Assembly (NCBI GenBank): GCA_002943765.1
Contig: PQWQ01000003.1
Coordinates: 496,001 to 560,000 of the forward strand
DNA from: Psoroptes ovis
Taxonomy: Eukaryota; Arthropoda; Arachnida; Sarcoptiformes; Psoroptidae
Direction: 5' to 3'
DNA length: 64,000 nt
The first letter of the stretch is position 1. Each line of letters starts with the position of its first letter. The translations under genes were made by a program, and so were the position numbers. The notes below the pieces were generated by a model, which was given only the letters and a program-made list of their open reading frames with translations, was not told the origin of the DNA and ran no database searches. Of the stretch, positions 13,871-25,552 are shown in pieces.

Positions 13871-16360
13871 TTACATAGACATCATTCTAAGTTTTTTAGC
13901 TAATCGCTGTTTTGGTGTTGCTAGACCTTTTTTATGTTTTTTATTTATAATATTAGCCACTACTGCTGCTGCTGCTGCGGTTGTTGATGATGATGATGAT
14001 GATGTTGTTGTTGTTGTCGAAGTCGTCATCGATGATGATGATGATAATTTTTCTGACGTTTGTTGCGTTGTAATAATTGTTGATGTTGTTGTATCACCTA
14101 ATGATGATGATGTTTCAACGGTGCCTGACTCTATCATTGATTTCGATGATGTTGAAGATGTAGCAGTATTTTTATTATTATTATTATTGTTATTATGATT
14201 GTTTTTAAATGTCGTCGTCATATATTTATTGGATGATTGTTGTTGCGACGAATTTTTTGAATGTTTTTTATTATTATTATTTGTTGATGAAGATGTTGTT
14301 GTTGTTGTTCCTGATGGTTTCCAATTTTTATCATCATCATTATTATTTTTCCTAACAATATTATTATCATCACTATCATCTGATGAATCAGGATCCATAT
14401 AAATATAATCATCATCTTCACGTTTTGTACTTTGAATTATTTTCACTAATTCTTCATCATTTTGTTGCTGTTTTTGACGTTTTTTCTTCTTTTTTATTGA
14501 TTTAGTTAATAATAATAATTCTTTGCTGACATTTTGATCATTATTCAAATCATATGGATCATCCATTGACCCTAGAAGATACAGTGGAAATACAGATAAA
14601 AGATAAACAAACAAACAAAAAAAAAAGCAGGAAATATTACAAATTATGAAATTATGTGGAAAACAACATCAACAGGAGAAAACATATAACAAATTGATCG
14701 GAACAAAAAACTTACTCCTGATAACATCTTGGGCAAGTTTCATATTAACTTTTATTTTTAAATTTGAATTCGATGATGATTCTGTGTCGACTAAATCTTT
14801 ATTCTTTGTCTCTTCTGGATTTAATTGAATGATTGATGTTTTTGGTGGCGTTTGTTGCTGCTGCTGCTGCTGAGATGATTGCTCTTGTTCAGCATTTGCA
14901 GTAGTCGATCTAAATTTCATTTGATCTTTACTATTATTATGTTGATTCAATTGATTATGTTTATTTTTTTTCTTCTTCCTCAAGCATCGATTTAAATCAC
15001 GTATAATTTTTGAACAATTTACAGCTTTAGGTATTAACTGTGAATGCTGTTGTTGTTGTTGATGTTGTTCATCATTAGATTGTCTTTTTGATTTAGATTT
15101 TTGTAGCCAATAACGTAATTTCTCAATCAGTGATTCAATACCGACAGATAAATGTTTTGGTGGCTGATTTTTTAGACTTTCTTTAGCTAATTTAAGTATA
15201 TTAGGCGCTGCATACCAATTTGTCAATTCATATGCAGGAAATTCTAGACCAGGTTTATTTAGTGATTTAAGAAAATCATTGATCATCAATTGTTTCGATA
15301 TATTCAAACTATGCAAGAAATAGCCACCAAATGATATTGTATCAGATTGAGTTAATATTGAATATATCCAACCATTAGGTATGAAAATTGTTTCTCCTTG
15401 TTGTAAACGAATTTTAAATACATATGATACATTACGATAAAACATTATTTCATGTATATTATCAGATTTTATCCATTTAGCAAAATGATCGAGATTTTCA
15501 GATGTAGGTTCAATTAGATAAAAAGTTTGTTCACCTTCGATTATATGATACCATGATGATGCACCACCGATATCGATGTGAAAATCATTATAAGAATTGC
15601 GCATTGAAACAAAACAATATTTAGATAGAAGTGGTTTGAAAGGCACATCAGGCCAATAAATATCGACCCAACTAAGACGTTGAACAATTCGTGGTGGTAT
15701 AAATAGATCACGTTTTAAATTTTTCGACATATTCACACGAAATGAATAAACATCTTGCCGTTCATTTTGCTTCAATTTAAATTGAGCTAATATGTATGAC
15801 AATTTCGTTTTGACTTTGATTTGTCTGGTGACTTCAATAGCATCGATTATCAAATCTTCAGGATAATATTTTTCAATCGTTTCGAAATTAAATTCAGGAT
15901 CTATAGACATTTCAAGACCATTTTTTGATTCAACAATTATAGGCCGATTAAAGCCACTGAGAATCAATTCTTTCAATGCTAATTGTTGACCGCGCATACG
16001 ATTCACATCAATCGATGATCGTGCATCAGGTATCGAGGTAGAACGTCTTAAATAATTTATAAAATCAGGTGTACCAGTTTGTATCGGTAATTCTTCAGCA
16101 TTTTCTGCATTACGATTATGTCGATGATGATTCGTAATCGTTTTAAGTATAGATGGTCCAGTATAGGGACGACATATTTGACAATAAAATATAGATGTTT
16201 CTTGAGCTTGATGTAGTAATAAATTCGCACATTCTAAATGTATAAAACGTTCACAATTGTTGCATGTAATCGATGATAATGATGATGATTGTGATGAACC
16301 GAAAATGACGCCATCTTTATTATTGTTAATTGAGCTTTGTCCACATATACATAAGGCCAT
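13871..16360 (-). CDS. PHF2: PHD finger-JmjC protein of the KDM7 family, PHF2-like
   Basis: Predicted histone-lysine demethylase or demethylase-like chromatin protein. There are two exons: 16360-14716 and 14571-13871. Splicing joins A|GG into one Arg codon; the donor is GTAAGT and the acceptor CTAG. The product is about 780 aa, starting at the first ATG (16360), which gives MALCICGQ; the frame upstream has only a TTG. An N-terminal PHD finger has C4, C6, C33, C36, H41, C44, C60, C63, with a Ser-rich insertion. The JmjC core holds the HID motif (H261, D263), but the third iron ligand is Tyr333 (FIPNGWIY), as in vertebrate PHF2 rather than PHF8 (His). The family landmarks FHSLN-like FLHSLN and SSWYH follow the usual order. 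Exon 2 is Ser/Asn/Asp-rich and ends with KGLATPKQRL, resembling the PHF2/PHF8 C-terminus. Substrate (H3K9 or H4K20 methyl-lysine) is inference. Confidence 0.9.
14572..14715 (-). other. Intron of the PHF2-like gene (144 nt)
   Basis: On the minus strand the intron begins GTAAGT and ends TTCTAG. It splits an Arg codon after its first base. Reading through it instead ends the protein about 15 codons later, while removing it joins the JmjC exon to a frame carrying the family's conserved C-terminal KQRL-type segment, so the splice is well supported. Confidence 0.85.
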
Positions 16361-19300
16361 TTTGATTGTAAACAATGGATGAATGATTGCTTTTGATGAT
16401 TATTTATTCATGTTCGATTAGAGATCATTTGAAAAAAAACTAAATGTAAATATAAAAATTAATGAAAAGACTATGAAAAATTTTGAAATCAATATTAAAC
16501 CTGAGTCAAGTCCAAATACATTTTGAATCACGTTTATTTTTCAACAAAATCAAAACATAAACAAAAAATGTGCTCAAAAAATAAAAAAAATTGCCTATCC
16601 ACAAACAACAGTACACTGTCTACGTTCATTGAGAAAAATAAAATTTCCTTATAAAAAGTAGTAGCATTCATCAAAGAAAGAGAAAATTGGGTAGCGGTCA
16701 TTATTTTTATTTTCCGTCATGGTCTATTCATCATCATCAACAGCAGTAGCAGCTAAACAATGCTTGTTGAGCTTGGTTTGGCGTGGCGTGGTTGTTGGTG
16801 GCAAATCAAAAGAAACTTACCAACTAATTTCTGGTGTTTTGTTTAAAGAGAAAACCAAACCATCATAACCAGAAAAATCAAAATCCAAATCAAATAATTA
16901 ATAAAAGAACGTGTACTTTATATATTCCCGAGTGGAAATGTGAAATTGTTTGTTTAAATTTGCCAAAATGTTAAACAAAAACCAGTAAAGTAAACTTTGA
17001 ACCTTTGTATTTTCAAAGAATTTAATTCTGTTTTTTGTTTCTGTTTTCTCATAGGGTCCCCACCTTCGCAGCCCAGCCAAAACCAATGGTTCAATGAACG
17101 CGATTCGAAGCCGCAAGGCATAAGCCTTATCTATTGGAAAATAATCAAGAATTGATTTTTGGATAATCAAAATAAACGAAATTCGACATTGATTGGGCAT
17201 AAAGAATATTTTGAGCTACAAATGGGGTTTTCACAGTGATTATCACAACGACTTTAGTTGTTAATAGTATTTGAAATTCTTTATTTTTCTTCAATTCTGA
17301 CCGATTATCTGCGGCGAAATTTCGCTCCAAGATATTTCGATGCAGAAGAAGCAAAAATAAGAATTTCAAATCAATCATAAATGTGAGATCATTGTGAAAG
17401 CTGTTTTTGTATCGGCTCAAATTGTCATCAAAAAATTTATGTTTTTTGTTTTGAATTGATTCCAATTGATTAATTCCCTTTAAATAACGCCCTTTATTTC
17501 TTTATTTATGAATTAATTTATCATTTTCCCATTAATTTTATCCAATTTTTGAAAATTTGAAATTTTCTCTCAATAAAATATTGATTTTTCCTTATTTTCT
17601 AACCCTTCAAAGTTAAAATTCAATGACATCCTTGTATTCTTGTCTTTGTTATACATTTAAAAAAATTTAAAAGGCCATGCCATTTGTTGCATAGACACAT
17701 GCACACACAGAAACATGTGAGAATGCTAAATAATGAAGCGTATCCGCATGCTTTATTTATGAATTTCAATTTTGCGTCAACAGATGGCGCAAACGTTATT
17801 ATTTTCAAATTTTTTTGCCGCAAAAAAATTTTTCAAATTTTCAATTTTTGGACTTTGAATTACTTTGAATCAATTTTAAGTTATTTGAATAAAATGAACA
17901 GAAAAAATGGATCAAATTTAAAGTGAAAAACAAATTTACCAATTTTTTTCTTCGAAAAAAATCAAAATTATCATAATGATTGATAAACATTGAAACATTG
18001 AAGACATCGAAATGAGAAATTGAAAAATTTGAAAATTGAAATCAAGCGAAATCAAAATGTTGCCATCATCACCAGGATAATTCATTCTGTTTTCTTGATT
18101 TGACTTGTTATTCATTTGATGCTAACATACATATGTATGAGATGGCCGATTGTAAATCCGTGGGAAAGTCTGGCAAATTTTTTTCTCTCGTTTAACTTAT
18201 CGATTTGATTTATGATTGATTGATTGATTTGAAATTGATTACAAATTTTTTTTTAATTTCCAAAAACATTTTTGCTTAGCCAAAATATTACCGACAGCAT
18301 CAATGAAACATGTCGAACATCGAACCAACACAGCCACCAAGTATTTGATCGCATCATCTAATCGCAAATCATGTTTTTGGATGTGATTTCATCGAAAACA
18401 TCGCTGATTATTGCCAATTTTGGTTGTTTTTGCAGATGATAACATTTGTTTTTTTTTCTCGACAAAAATAACCAAAATTATCATTGACTGAAATAATATA
18501 AACAAATTCATATTTTTTCAAGCAAAGATTTCAACTTTCAAAATTGTTTTTTCGCTGAGAAAATGTCAATTATCAATTGTCAGCAGAAAATTAGGGGAAA
18601 AATGACTATTTTCATCAAGTTTTCAATTGACGCAAGCATTTGCTTAATCCGAATTATTGATTCAAAAATAAATCGAAATTTCTCATGTTGCACAACCTCT
18701 GAATGAGCCTTAATCGAAATATGAGAAAATTTTGAATATTAACAATTCAGATGTCACTGATAAACCATCTATCACCTCGCATAACCTCGCAAGGCAACCT
18801 GTGGTATGCAGTCACCAAGATGATTTATGGAAAATTATTTTTGCATCTTGTAAAGTATCAGCCACTGGTTTTCTTGAAGAAATTGAATAATCATTCATAA
18901 ATTTTTATGTGTTGGATTTTCTTGGGAACAAACAAAACATCACCATCAGCAACAGCAGCGACCAAGACATGGAAAAATAACAAATCATTTGACCACTTGC
19001 TGATTGGATTGATGATCAAAATTGACAAATGATAGTTATGATAATTGAAACGGTAGACGATCTCAGATTCAATTGTGAAATTCAAATTCTCTTTGGGCTG
19101 ACAAAATCAATTAATCATTGATCTTATTTGAGAAAAATATTTTTAAATCTTTGAACCAAATTCATAATCTTAAAATCTGACAAACAAATCTGTAATTTTG
19201 AAAATCTATCATCAATTTTGATGACCATAATACTAAACAATAACAATGATGATGGAAATCCGGTATTGTTTTGTTGCTTTGTATTATTATCATTATTTTG

Positions 19301-19878
19301 ATCATAGCATCTCTTGGCAAATTTGATTGATAAGACAATCGAAAAAATAGAATAAAACTAATCTAATCTATTGGAAAAAAAACTTGTTGCGCATACTGTG
19401 ACACGGTGCATCTTTATGCATTGTACAATTGTCTGAATTTGTCCAAATTCAAACAATTCGTCTGAATAATATTGATTATCGTTTACAATCGGTCTGAATA
19501 TGCTTAGATTGTTATTATTATTGTCTATTTTCCATTTTCAACTGTTATCATCATTTGATCAGTGTCAAAAAGATTAAATTACTATTCTTCGACCAATTGA
19601 TTCAGTTATTGTGAATTAACACTAAAGTCACATTAGAAAATGATGTGAACATTTTCAAAGATTGAATTGCTGTTTAGTGTTTTATCTTGTTTGTTGCGAA
19701 ATTACTGGATCACAAATTAAAAATTTTATTATTTCTAAGGAAAATTATATTAAAATTATTTACAAAATTGATTTTAAAGAAACATTTAAATCTTACAATT
19801 GTTTTTTCTCTACTACTATTTAATGTAAAAATCAAATTTCTAAATTCTAAGCTAAATTATTTTCTTGAAAATAAACTT
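16361..19878. other. Upstream region of the PHF2-like gene, no gene called
   Basis: The first few hundred bases are the 5' flank of the minus-strand JmjC gene. Two overlapping minus-strand open frames (17465-17145, which lacks an ATG, and 17200-16898) look weakly coding but share no recognisable domain and shift frame between them. An isolated CAACAGATGGCG word near 17779 resembles the conserved words in the 188-bp repeat at 41.7 kb. The rest is AT-rich with simple repeats. Confidence 0.5.
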
Positions 19879-20037
19879 GCTGACATGTAGCTTGCACGAA
19901 CACTAGAATCACAATGTCAGCTCAAATCGTGCCATGTGCTCAACCCTGGAAAAACGTGCTCTTCACACCATGACCCCTTGGGCCTTACATTAAACCTTTA
20001 CCACTACGTCGGCTGAGCTTCTACTAGGGCACGTTTT
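19879..20037. other. GC-richer block with two inverted repeats, possible structured element
   Basis: This roughly 160-bp block has clearly more G and C than its surroundings. It contains a perfect 8-bp inverted repeat, GCTGACAT (19879-19886) with ATGTCAGC (19914-19921), and then a second one, AAAACGTGC (19951-19959) with GCACGTTTT (20029-20037). Either strand could fold into two successive hairpins with 27- and 69-nt loops. No tRNA, snRNA or transposon end was recognised. It may be a degenerate mobile-element fragment or a non-coding RNA. Confidence 0.35.
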
Positions 20038-20055
20038 GCTCTTATTTGTTTGAAG

Positions 20056-20370
20056 TTTGAAATTTTACAACACTTGTTGACGTTGCCGCTGCATATAATC
20101 ATACAACGACTTGTTCAAAAATTCGAGGCAAATCGCAGCTTTAAGAAACACTTTGAAATTATCTTCAAAGCGAAATTGCTTAAAGATGGTGACTTTTTGA
20201 TAAGACTTCTCGATTTTTCTCTGTGTGCGCAATCTGTGAACATGAGGCTACGATGTTATCTCGATATTATCTTCGAAACACAGCCGAAAACATTTTCAAA
20301 CATGGTCATGATTACCAAATCACACAAGTCAAATTTTTTTTTCTCACTTGTATGGACAATCATCATGTAG
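20056..20370 (+). other. Coding-like open frame, possible exon, unidentified
   Basis: A 104-codon open frame starts after an acceptor-like pyrimidine stretch ending AAG at 20055 and stops at TAG (20368-20370). It has no ATG until well inside (about 20240). The product would be Leu/Phe/Lys-rich with helical character; no motif is recognised. It directly follows the GC-richer inverted-repeat block, so both might be parts of one decayed element. Chance is not excluded. Confidence 0.22.
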
Positions 20371-22580
20371 TTATATCAAATCATATCATGTTAGTTTGGC
20401 GGCAAAATATCATTTTTTTTAACATGAAGATTATACATTATCAATGTATTAACAGTGTTATTTTTTTCAATTCAAAATTACTTAAAATCTATTGATGATG
20501 ATAACTGATGATTTTCGAATGATCAACTGTTACATGATTGAGGATTACGTGATTTTTTTTACATTTTTTCCAATTTGTTGTCATTCATTCATTCACATCA
20601 AATATTTCAAATATAATTTCGTGATGTCACGATTACACTGAAATCTACGAGAAATATATGATTTACGTAACGAAAGGCGTCAATCATAGTATTCAAATGA
20701 TATTATCATCGCCATCGCAGCAAATTATGTTCCAATTTGCTCTTTGTCCAAAGGACGAATTTTTTGTTTCTTTGACTAAATCTTTCCTTGTTGACCCATG
20801 TGTTCAATGACCTTTGATTAATTTGAGTTATTCGATTTCTTGATTCCACCTGTTGAATATCAGTCGAAATTTTTTTTTCACCCAATACTTGGTCCCAATA
20901 ATACCTGATAATCTATAGACCTTCTTGGTGACATGCATCAATGATTATTAAAAGGAAAATTCACTTAACCATGAAAATTGTTTACCGATTCAAGTGATAA
21001 TTTATCCAATCCATCGTTTGGGAATATTATCGATAAATAATTGATAAATTATATGGTTTGGTTGTATGTGTGGGTGTATGTCATTCAAAATAAATGAATC
21101 GGGTGATCATTTCAATGAGAATTTTTATTTGTTTTCCATCATATTTATTTCCGATTCAAAAATACATGCATTTACCCAAGAAATACACTCAAGAATATCA
21201 ATTTCAAATGATTATAATTTTCTATGGTTTTCAAATCGCAAAAATATGCACATCCATTATCGTTATTCATCCATTGAGATAGAATTTTACCAAAGCCACA
21301 AAAAATCATTCATATTTAAATGTTTCATATCCATTGGATTCATGGTTCAATGAGAATCATCATGGTCATGATCATGATCATCATAGAAAGCAATGCCGCT
21401 TGCGGGGTCCTTTAAAAACAAATGATCAAATCTCGAATCAAATGATAATCAAATGAAATGTAAGAAGCTCAAACTCATAGCTCATACAAACAACAAATGT
21501 TCACAACAATTGACCAGAAAATGGTTCAAAAACACCACAAAGAAATTTGCCAAAATTCTTCTTCGATTTACTTCGGATAATTCATTTGAAGATCGTGCGC
21601 CACTTCGCAAATGACCACAGCTATTTCAACCATTGAAATCAAATTCAATTTTTCAAATTTTGAAAAATTTCACTTTTCACATGTTTGCGGCATGTTTAAA
21701 GCAAACAAAGCTCAACCACCAGTCAAAACGACCACACCATTTGGTCAAAACATTTGTGAAAACAAGCTCATAGGCAAACACACAGTCGAGAACATGTGAT
21801 GCATGTTTGATGAGCAACAAGGCCCCGTTATATTAAGTGCATTTACATAATTTTCATAAATATTCAGCACTATGTAACAGTTTTGCGCGGCGATGTTTCT
21901 TCGCTCAAAAACATGAAAAGATGCCGAATCATTTGAAAAATTGATATGATACAAAATTAATGATGATAATGATGATGTAATGGTGTTTGTTTGGACACAT
22001 TGTCGATCTTGGTATATCAAAAGAAGTGTATCGAAAATTATCTTCGCTCTTGTATCATCATAAACTGTATGATCATCATCATGAGAATCGAAATGATCAA
22101 TGGCCAAAATAACCAAATCCGATCAAAATCGATGATCAAAGCTAAAAATAATTGACTTACAATGTATCGATTTGCGGAATCAATGAAAATTGAATTTTTT
22201 GAAATGTGAAATTGTGGAAAAAATTTTCATCCACAAATTCGAAGATGATGTTATTAATATTTTTGGAAAAACAAACAAATAAAGAATACAATGGAATTGC
22301 TTTGTTTCCAATGGGAAATGAATAAATAAGAAACTCTCGAATCAAAATCAAATTAAATTGAAATGGTTCTGTCAACACACAAATACACAAACAACATACA
22401 AACACGCAAACATGATCTGGTTTTTTTCCATGTTGTTCTCGATTTGGGAGTGTTACAGTCGAATGGAATGGAATCATCGACAGGAATATAATCAGGGAAA
22501 ACCAGATGATTTCATTTCCGATTCGCATCTGGTGAATTCGTTTTTTGGCGGCCATAATGTCACCGATTGTTTTCTTATAG
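20371..22580. other. No gene called; weak minus-strand frames
   Basis: AT-rich DNA with two adjacent minus-strand frames, 22555-22157 (true ATG, signal-peptide-like start) and 22116-21745 (no ATG). Neither matches a family I know. Between them is a GTAAGT and, only 19 nt later, TTTTTAG, which is too close for a normal intron. Confidence 0.4.
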
Positions 22581-22800
22581 TTTCTTGAACGAGATTCGCT
22601 TCTTCGCTCGCAGAATTATCTTCGTTGATTTCTTTGATTTGATATTCCCTTCAAAGATTGCCTATGAATGCTTGAAGACACCACTAAAGGCACCGAAGTC
22701 TTCAAGAATGATTGACCGAATCTCTGTACATTTTACACGAAAAATTCATTCAAAAAACTTTGTGATGTTCAAAGAAATTCTTCGAAATTCACCATTCTGA
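22581..22800 (+). other. Possible terminal exon of an unidentified gene
   Basis: An acceptor-like TTTTCTTATAG ends at 22580, followed by 73 codons open to a TGA at 22798-22800. The peptide is basic and Phe-rich at first, then Lys/Arg/Ser-rich, with no recognised domain. Two AATAAA hexamers at 22831-22836 and 22844-22849 lie 30-50 nt after the stop, as expected of a short 3' UTR. No upstream partner exon could be identified, so this remains a candidate. Confidence 0.3.
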
Positions 22801-25108
22801 ATATTCGTATATTTTCATTCCTTCATTTCGAATAAAAACATTGAATAAAAGATGCTTTGTATTTGTTCATTCATTCGTTGAAAAAAAGATTGTCATTTTG
22901 AAGACATATAAGTTTAAATGATATAAGAAATGTAAATAAAAACTTGTGAAGTTTATGTTCTTTGTTCATTTATTTTGATTTGATTCAATTTTTAGAGGCA
23001 GCGATTCTCAAATGCGACCTGTTGAATGCGTCAGCCGTTGGCTGGAGAAACAGTGATCAAGCATAGATCTTGAAGCCAAACGTTTTGGACCCACTGAAAG
23101 TGGCGTAAGAATTAATCATAAAAAAATCAAGAAAAGAATTATGACATGGAAAGATGGTGTTCATTCTATTTATTTATTTTTAAATTATTTGATTTGAAAT
23201 TATAAAATTAGATGAGTGAATGTAATTATAATGATGATGAATTTCATAAGTTTCATTTATTTTAAAGAGGAACGAAAAAATTCTTGATTTTAAGAGTGTT
23301 TGATTGATATGAACGTCGAAGACGCTTTCATAGCAAAAAAAAGGCTGCTAGAAATTGCAGAATTTCATAATTTCAAAGGTTTGAAGCTTCACAGACTTGG
23401 TCTGGGCGACTGTTTGGTAAATTTTGTCGAAGTTTTGAAGAAAATTACGAAAATTAAATAAAATAATCGTCTCATGTCATTGAATTTAATCAAAATCATT
23501 TAGATCAATTACATAATTGATCAATTCCAATGATAGAATTAAGATGATCAAGTTGTATAATTAGAAGATGTAATTAAATCAATTAATTAATTTTTTATTT
23601 TCAAGATATTCCTTTGTTTTCTTGTCTCTGTATTTGATTCATATTTGATTTCATTAATAACGATTCTTTGTTATAATTGTGTGTGTGAGCATTGCATAAT
23701 AACAATCAACACTTTTTATTAATGAAAAAATTAATAAATTCAAAAAAAAATAAATAGATTCTTTGATATCAAAGAAAAATATGAATATTATTCACTTAAT
23801 TTATTTATTATTGACAATCAAATGTGTTGATTTCCTTGTTGTCTTTGTATTTTGTGAAATCATAATAATAATTAATTTCATTTATTATTATTAATTGTAA
23901 AAGATTATTTTAAAAAATAATAAAATGTCTTTGTCATAAATTTCATAAATTGTACGTGTCAATTTTTATATTTTTCTATGAATGCTTTGTCCTCTCTATT
24001 TTCGATTTTAAAATGTTGAAAGAATACGCCAAATTATTCTTCATCGGATGTAATTATTCAAATTATGAAAATCAAAAAATAATTAAAAATAAAATATGAA
24101 CAAAATGAACAATAAACAATCATTGAATTTCATTGTTTTATTTGTCGCAAATAATATCGAGTTAATTGTTTCGGATAACGGAGTAAAGGATTAAGTTTTC
24201 AATTCTTTTGATGACAGATAACCATTGACCATTGGGATTATTCTATTGAAATTCTGGTCATTGAATTCTGGTAATTTGGTCAAAGATGATTCATTTGAAT
24301 AGGAAAATCAGAACATTTTGAGGATTTTAGGATTTACAAATAAGAAATAGGTGTGTCACTATCATTTCATAGACAAATAGATAGCTAATTAAATATTGCC
24401 TGTTGCATCTTCAATTTTTCATTTTCTCTATGGCCGCAGGCGGAGTTTGTATCGTAAATTCTTATACTTTTAAGCAGAAAAATCGAAGTGAACTCCGCCT
24501 AATGTTTATTTCCATCACATATTTTCTTAAGATGTTTTTCTTATTCAAAGTTTGCAGCACAAACAAACAAACATTCAGACAAACATTCAAATAAACAGAT
24601 TTAAATAAATACATTTAAATTAAAATATCGAGAAAAATAACCGAACAAACAAACACAAATCGATAGCAAAATTACTTATGATTGGTTCACAATTTATCAC
24701 TTTACACATATACAAGTGTGTGTGTGTGTGTAAGATTATCGTCTTGAAAGATTTAAGAACAAAATCTCGTTTGTCTTATTTAGTTGCATACAACAAACAA
24801 ACATTTTGTCATTTAATCATTGAACAATTATCATCATTCATTCATTCATTCATTTATTCAAATGAATTCATTCTCATTGATTTCATTTATTTACCAGCAT
24901 CGACAACGACCACAACTGACAAACAAACAACCAAACAATCGTTGAATATTCACAGAAAATTAACAAAATGAAAACATCAAAATATTTTGCTTTAAAACAA
25001 ATCACAATAAACAACAAATAATTCACAGTAAAACAAATGAATGAAAAGACAAAGACTTTTCTGAAGATTTCATTTGTTCAAAGATTTACCATTCAATTCA
25101 ATTTATGT
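22801..25108. other. No gene called
   Basis: AT-rich stretch. A coding-like segment at 22996-23120 is preceded by TTTTTAG but has an in-frame TGA at 23054-23056 (described in the findings). Otherwise simple repeats: (TG) at about 24716-24730 and TTCA runs near 24840. Confidence 0.5.
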
Positions 25109-25297
25109 TCAATTTGCCATTGTTTTCTTATTGATGAATGAATCAACTTTATTTATTTGTTGTTGTTGTTCTTCTTTGTCAACTTTATTCAAATTAACCA
25201 AATCAAATTGTTTCTCATAACAATTAGTCACTTGAAGACTTAATAAATTATTTTGAAACAAAATACCGGCGATAAATTCTAAACAAAATTGTTCCAT
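25109..25297 (-). CDS. Small ORF, 62 aa, unidentified
   Basis: The frame opens with a genuine ATG (25297) and closes with TGA. The predicted peptide starts MEQFCLEFIAGILF, has two Cys and a run of four Gln in a Lys/Asp/Glu-rich second half, and has no transmembrane segment or domain I recognise. It lies 255 bp from the SoxE start codon and points away from it, so the two could share a promoter region. Codon use looks like that of the neighbouring real genes, but the length is within what chance allows. It may be a real small gene or an exon. Confidence 0.25.
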   Translation of the reverse strand: MEQFCLEFIAGILFQNNLLSLQVTNCYEKQFDLVNLNKVDKEEQQQQINKVDSFINKKTMAN

Positions 25298-25552
25298 TCA
25301 TCACCGACACCACCATCGCCACCGTAAACACCCACACACGCGAACATTAAGAAATCATTCGCACCAACACGAAAAACAATCGAAAAACATTCAAAGAAAT
25401 GCAAATCATCTTATCATCGATACATTATTTTCGAGAAAGTTTTCAAAGGCTATAATGCTTAATGATGAACAATAAATAAATCATTGTATTTTTGTCACTT
25501 ACTTTTGATTGAATAATTTTCTTTTGTTCGTTGATATTAATGTTAATTGACA

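Noticed and set aside
13851..14402. Plus-strand Val/Asp-rich open frames opposite the PHF2-like exon 2
   Set aside because: They are complements of Asn/Ser/Thr repeat codons in a well-supported minus-strand exon.
17060..17130. GC-richer segment resembling a tRNA T-arm on the minus strand
   Set aside because: The GGTTCGA-type loop is imperfect, and no acceptor stem or anticodon arm pairs around it.
16898..17465. Two overlapping minus-strand frames
   Set aside because: They shift frame against each other, the first lacks an ATG, no domain is recognisable, and no splice pair joins them.
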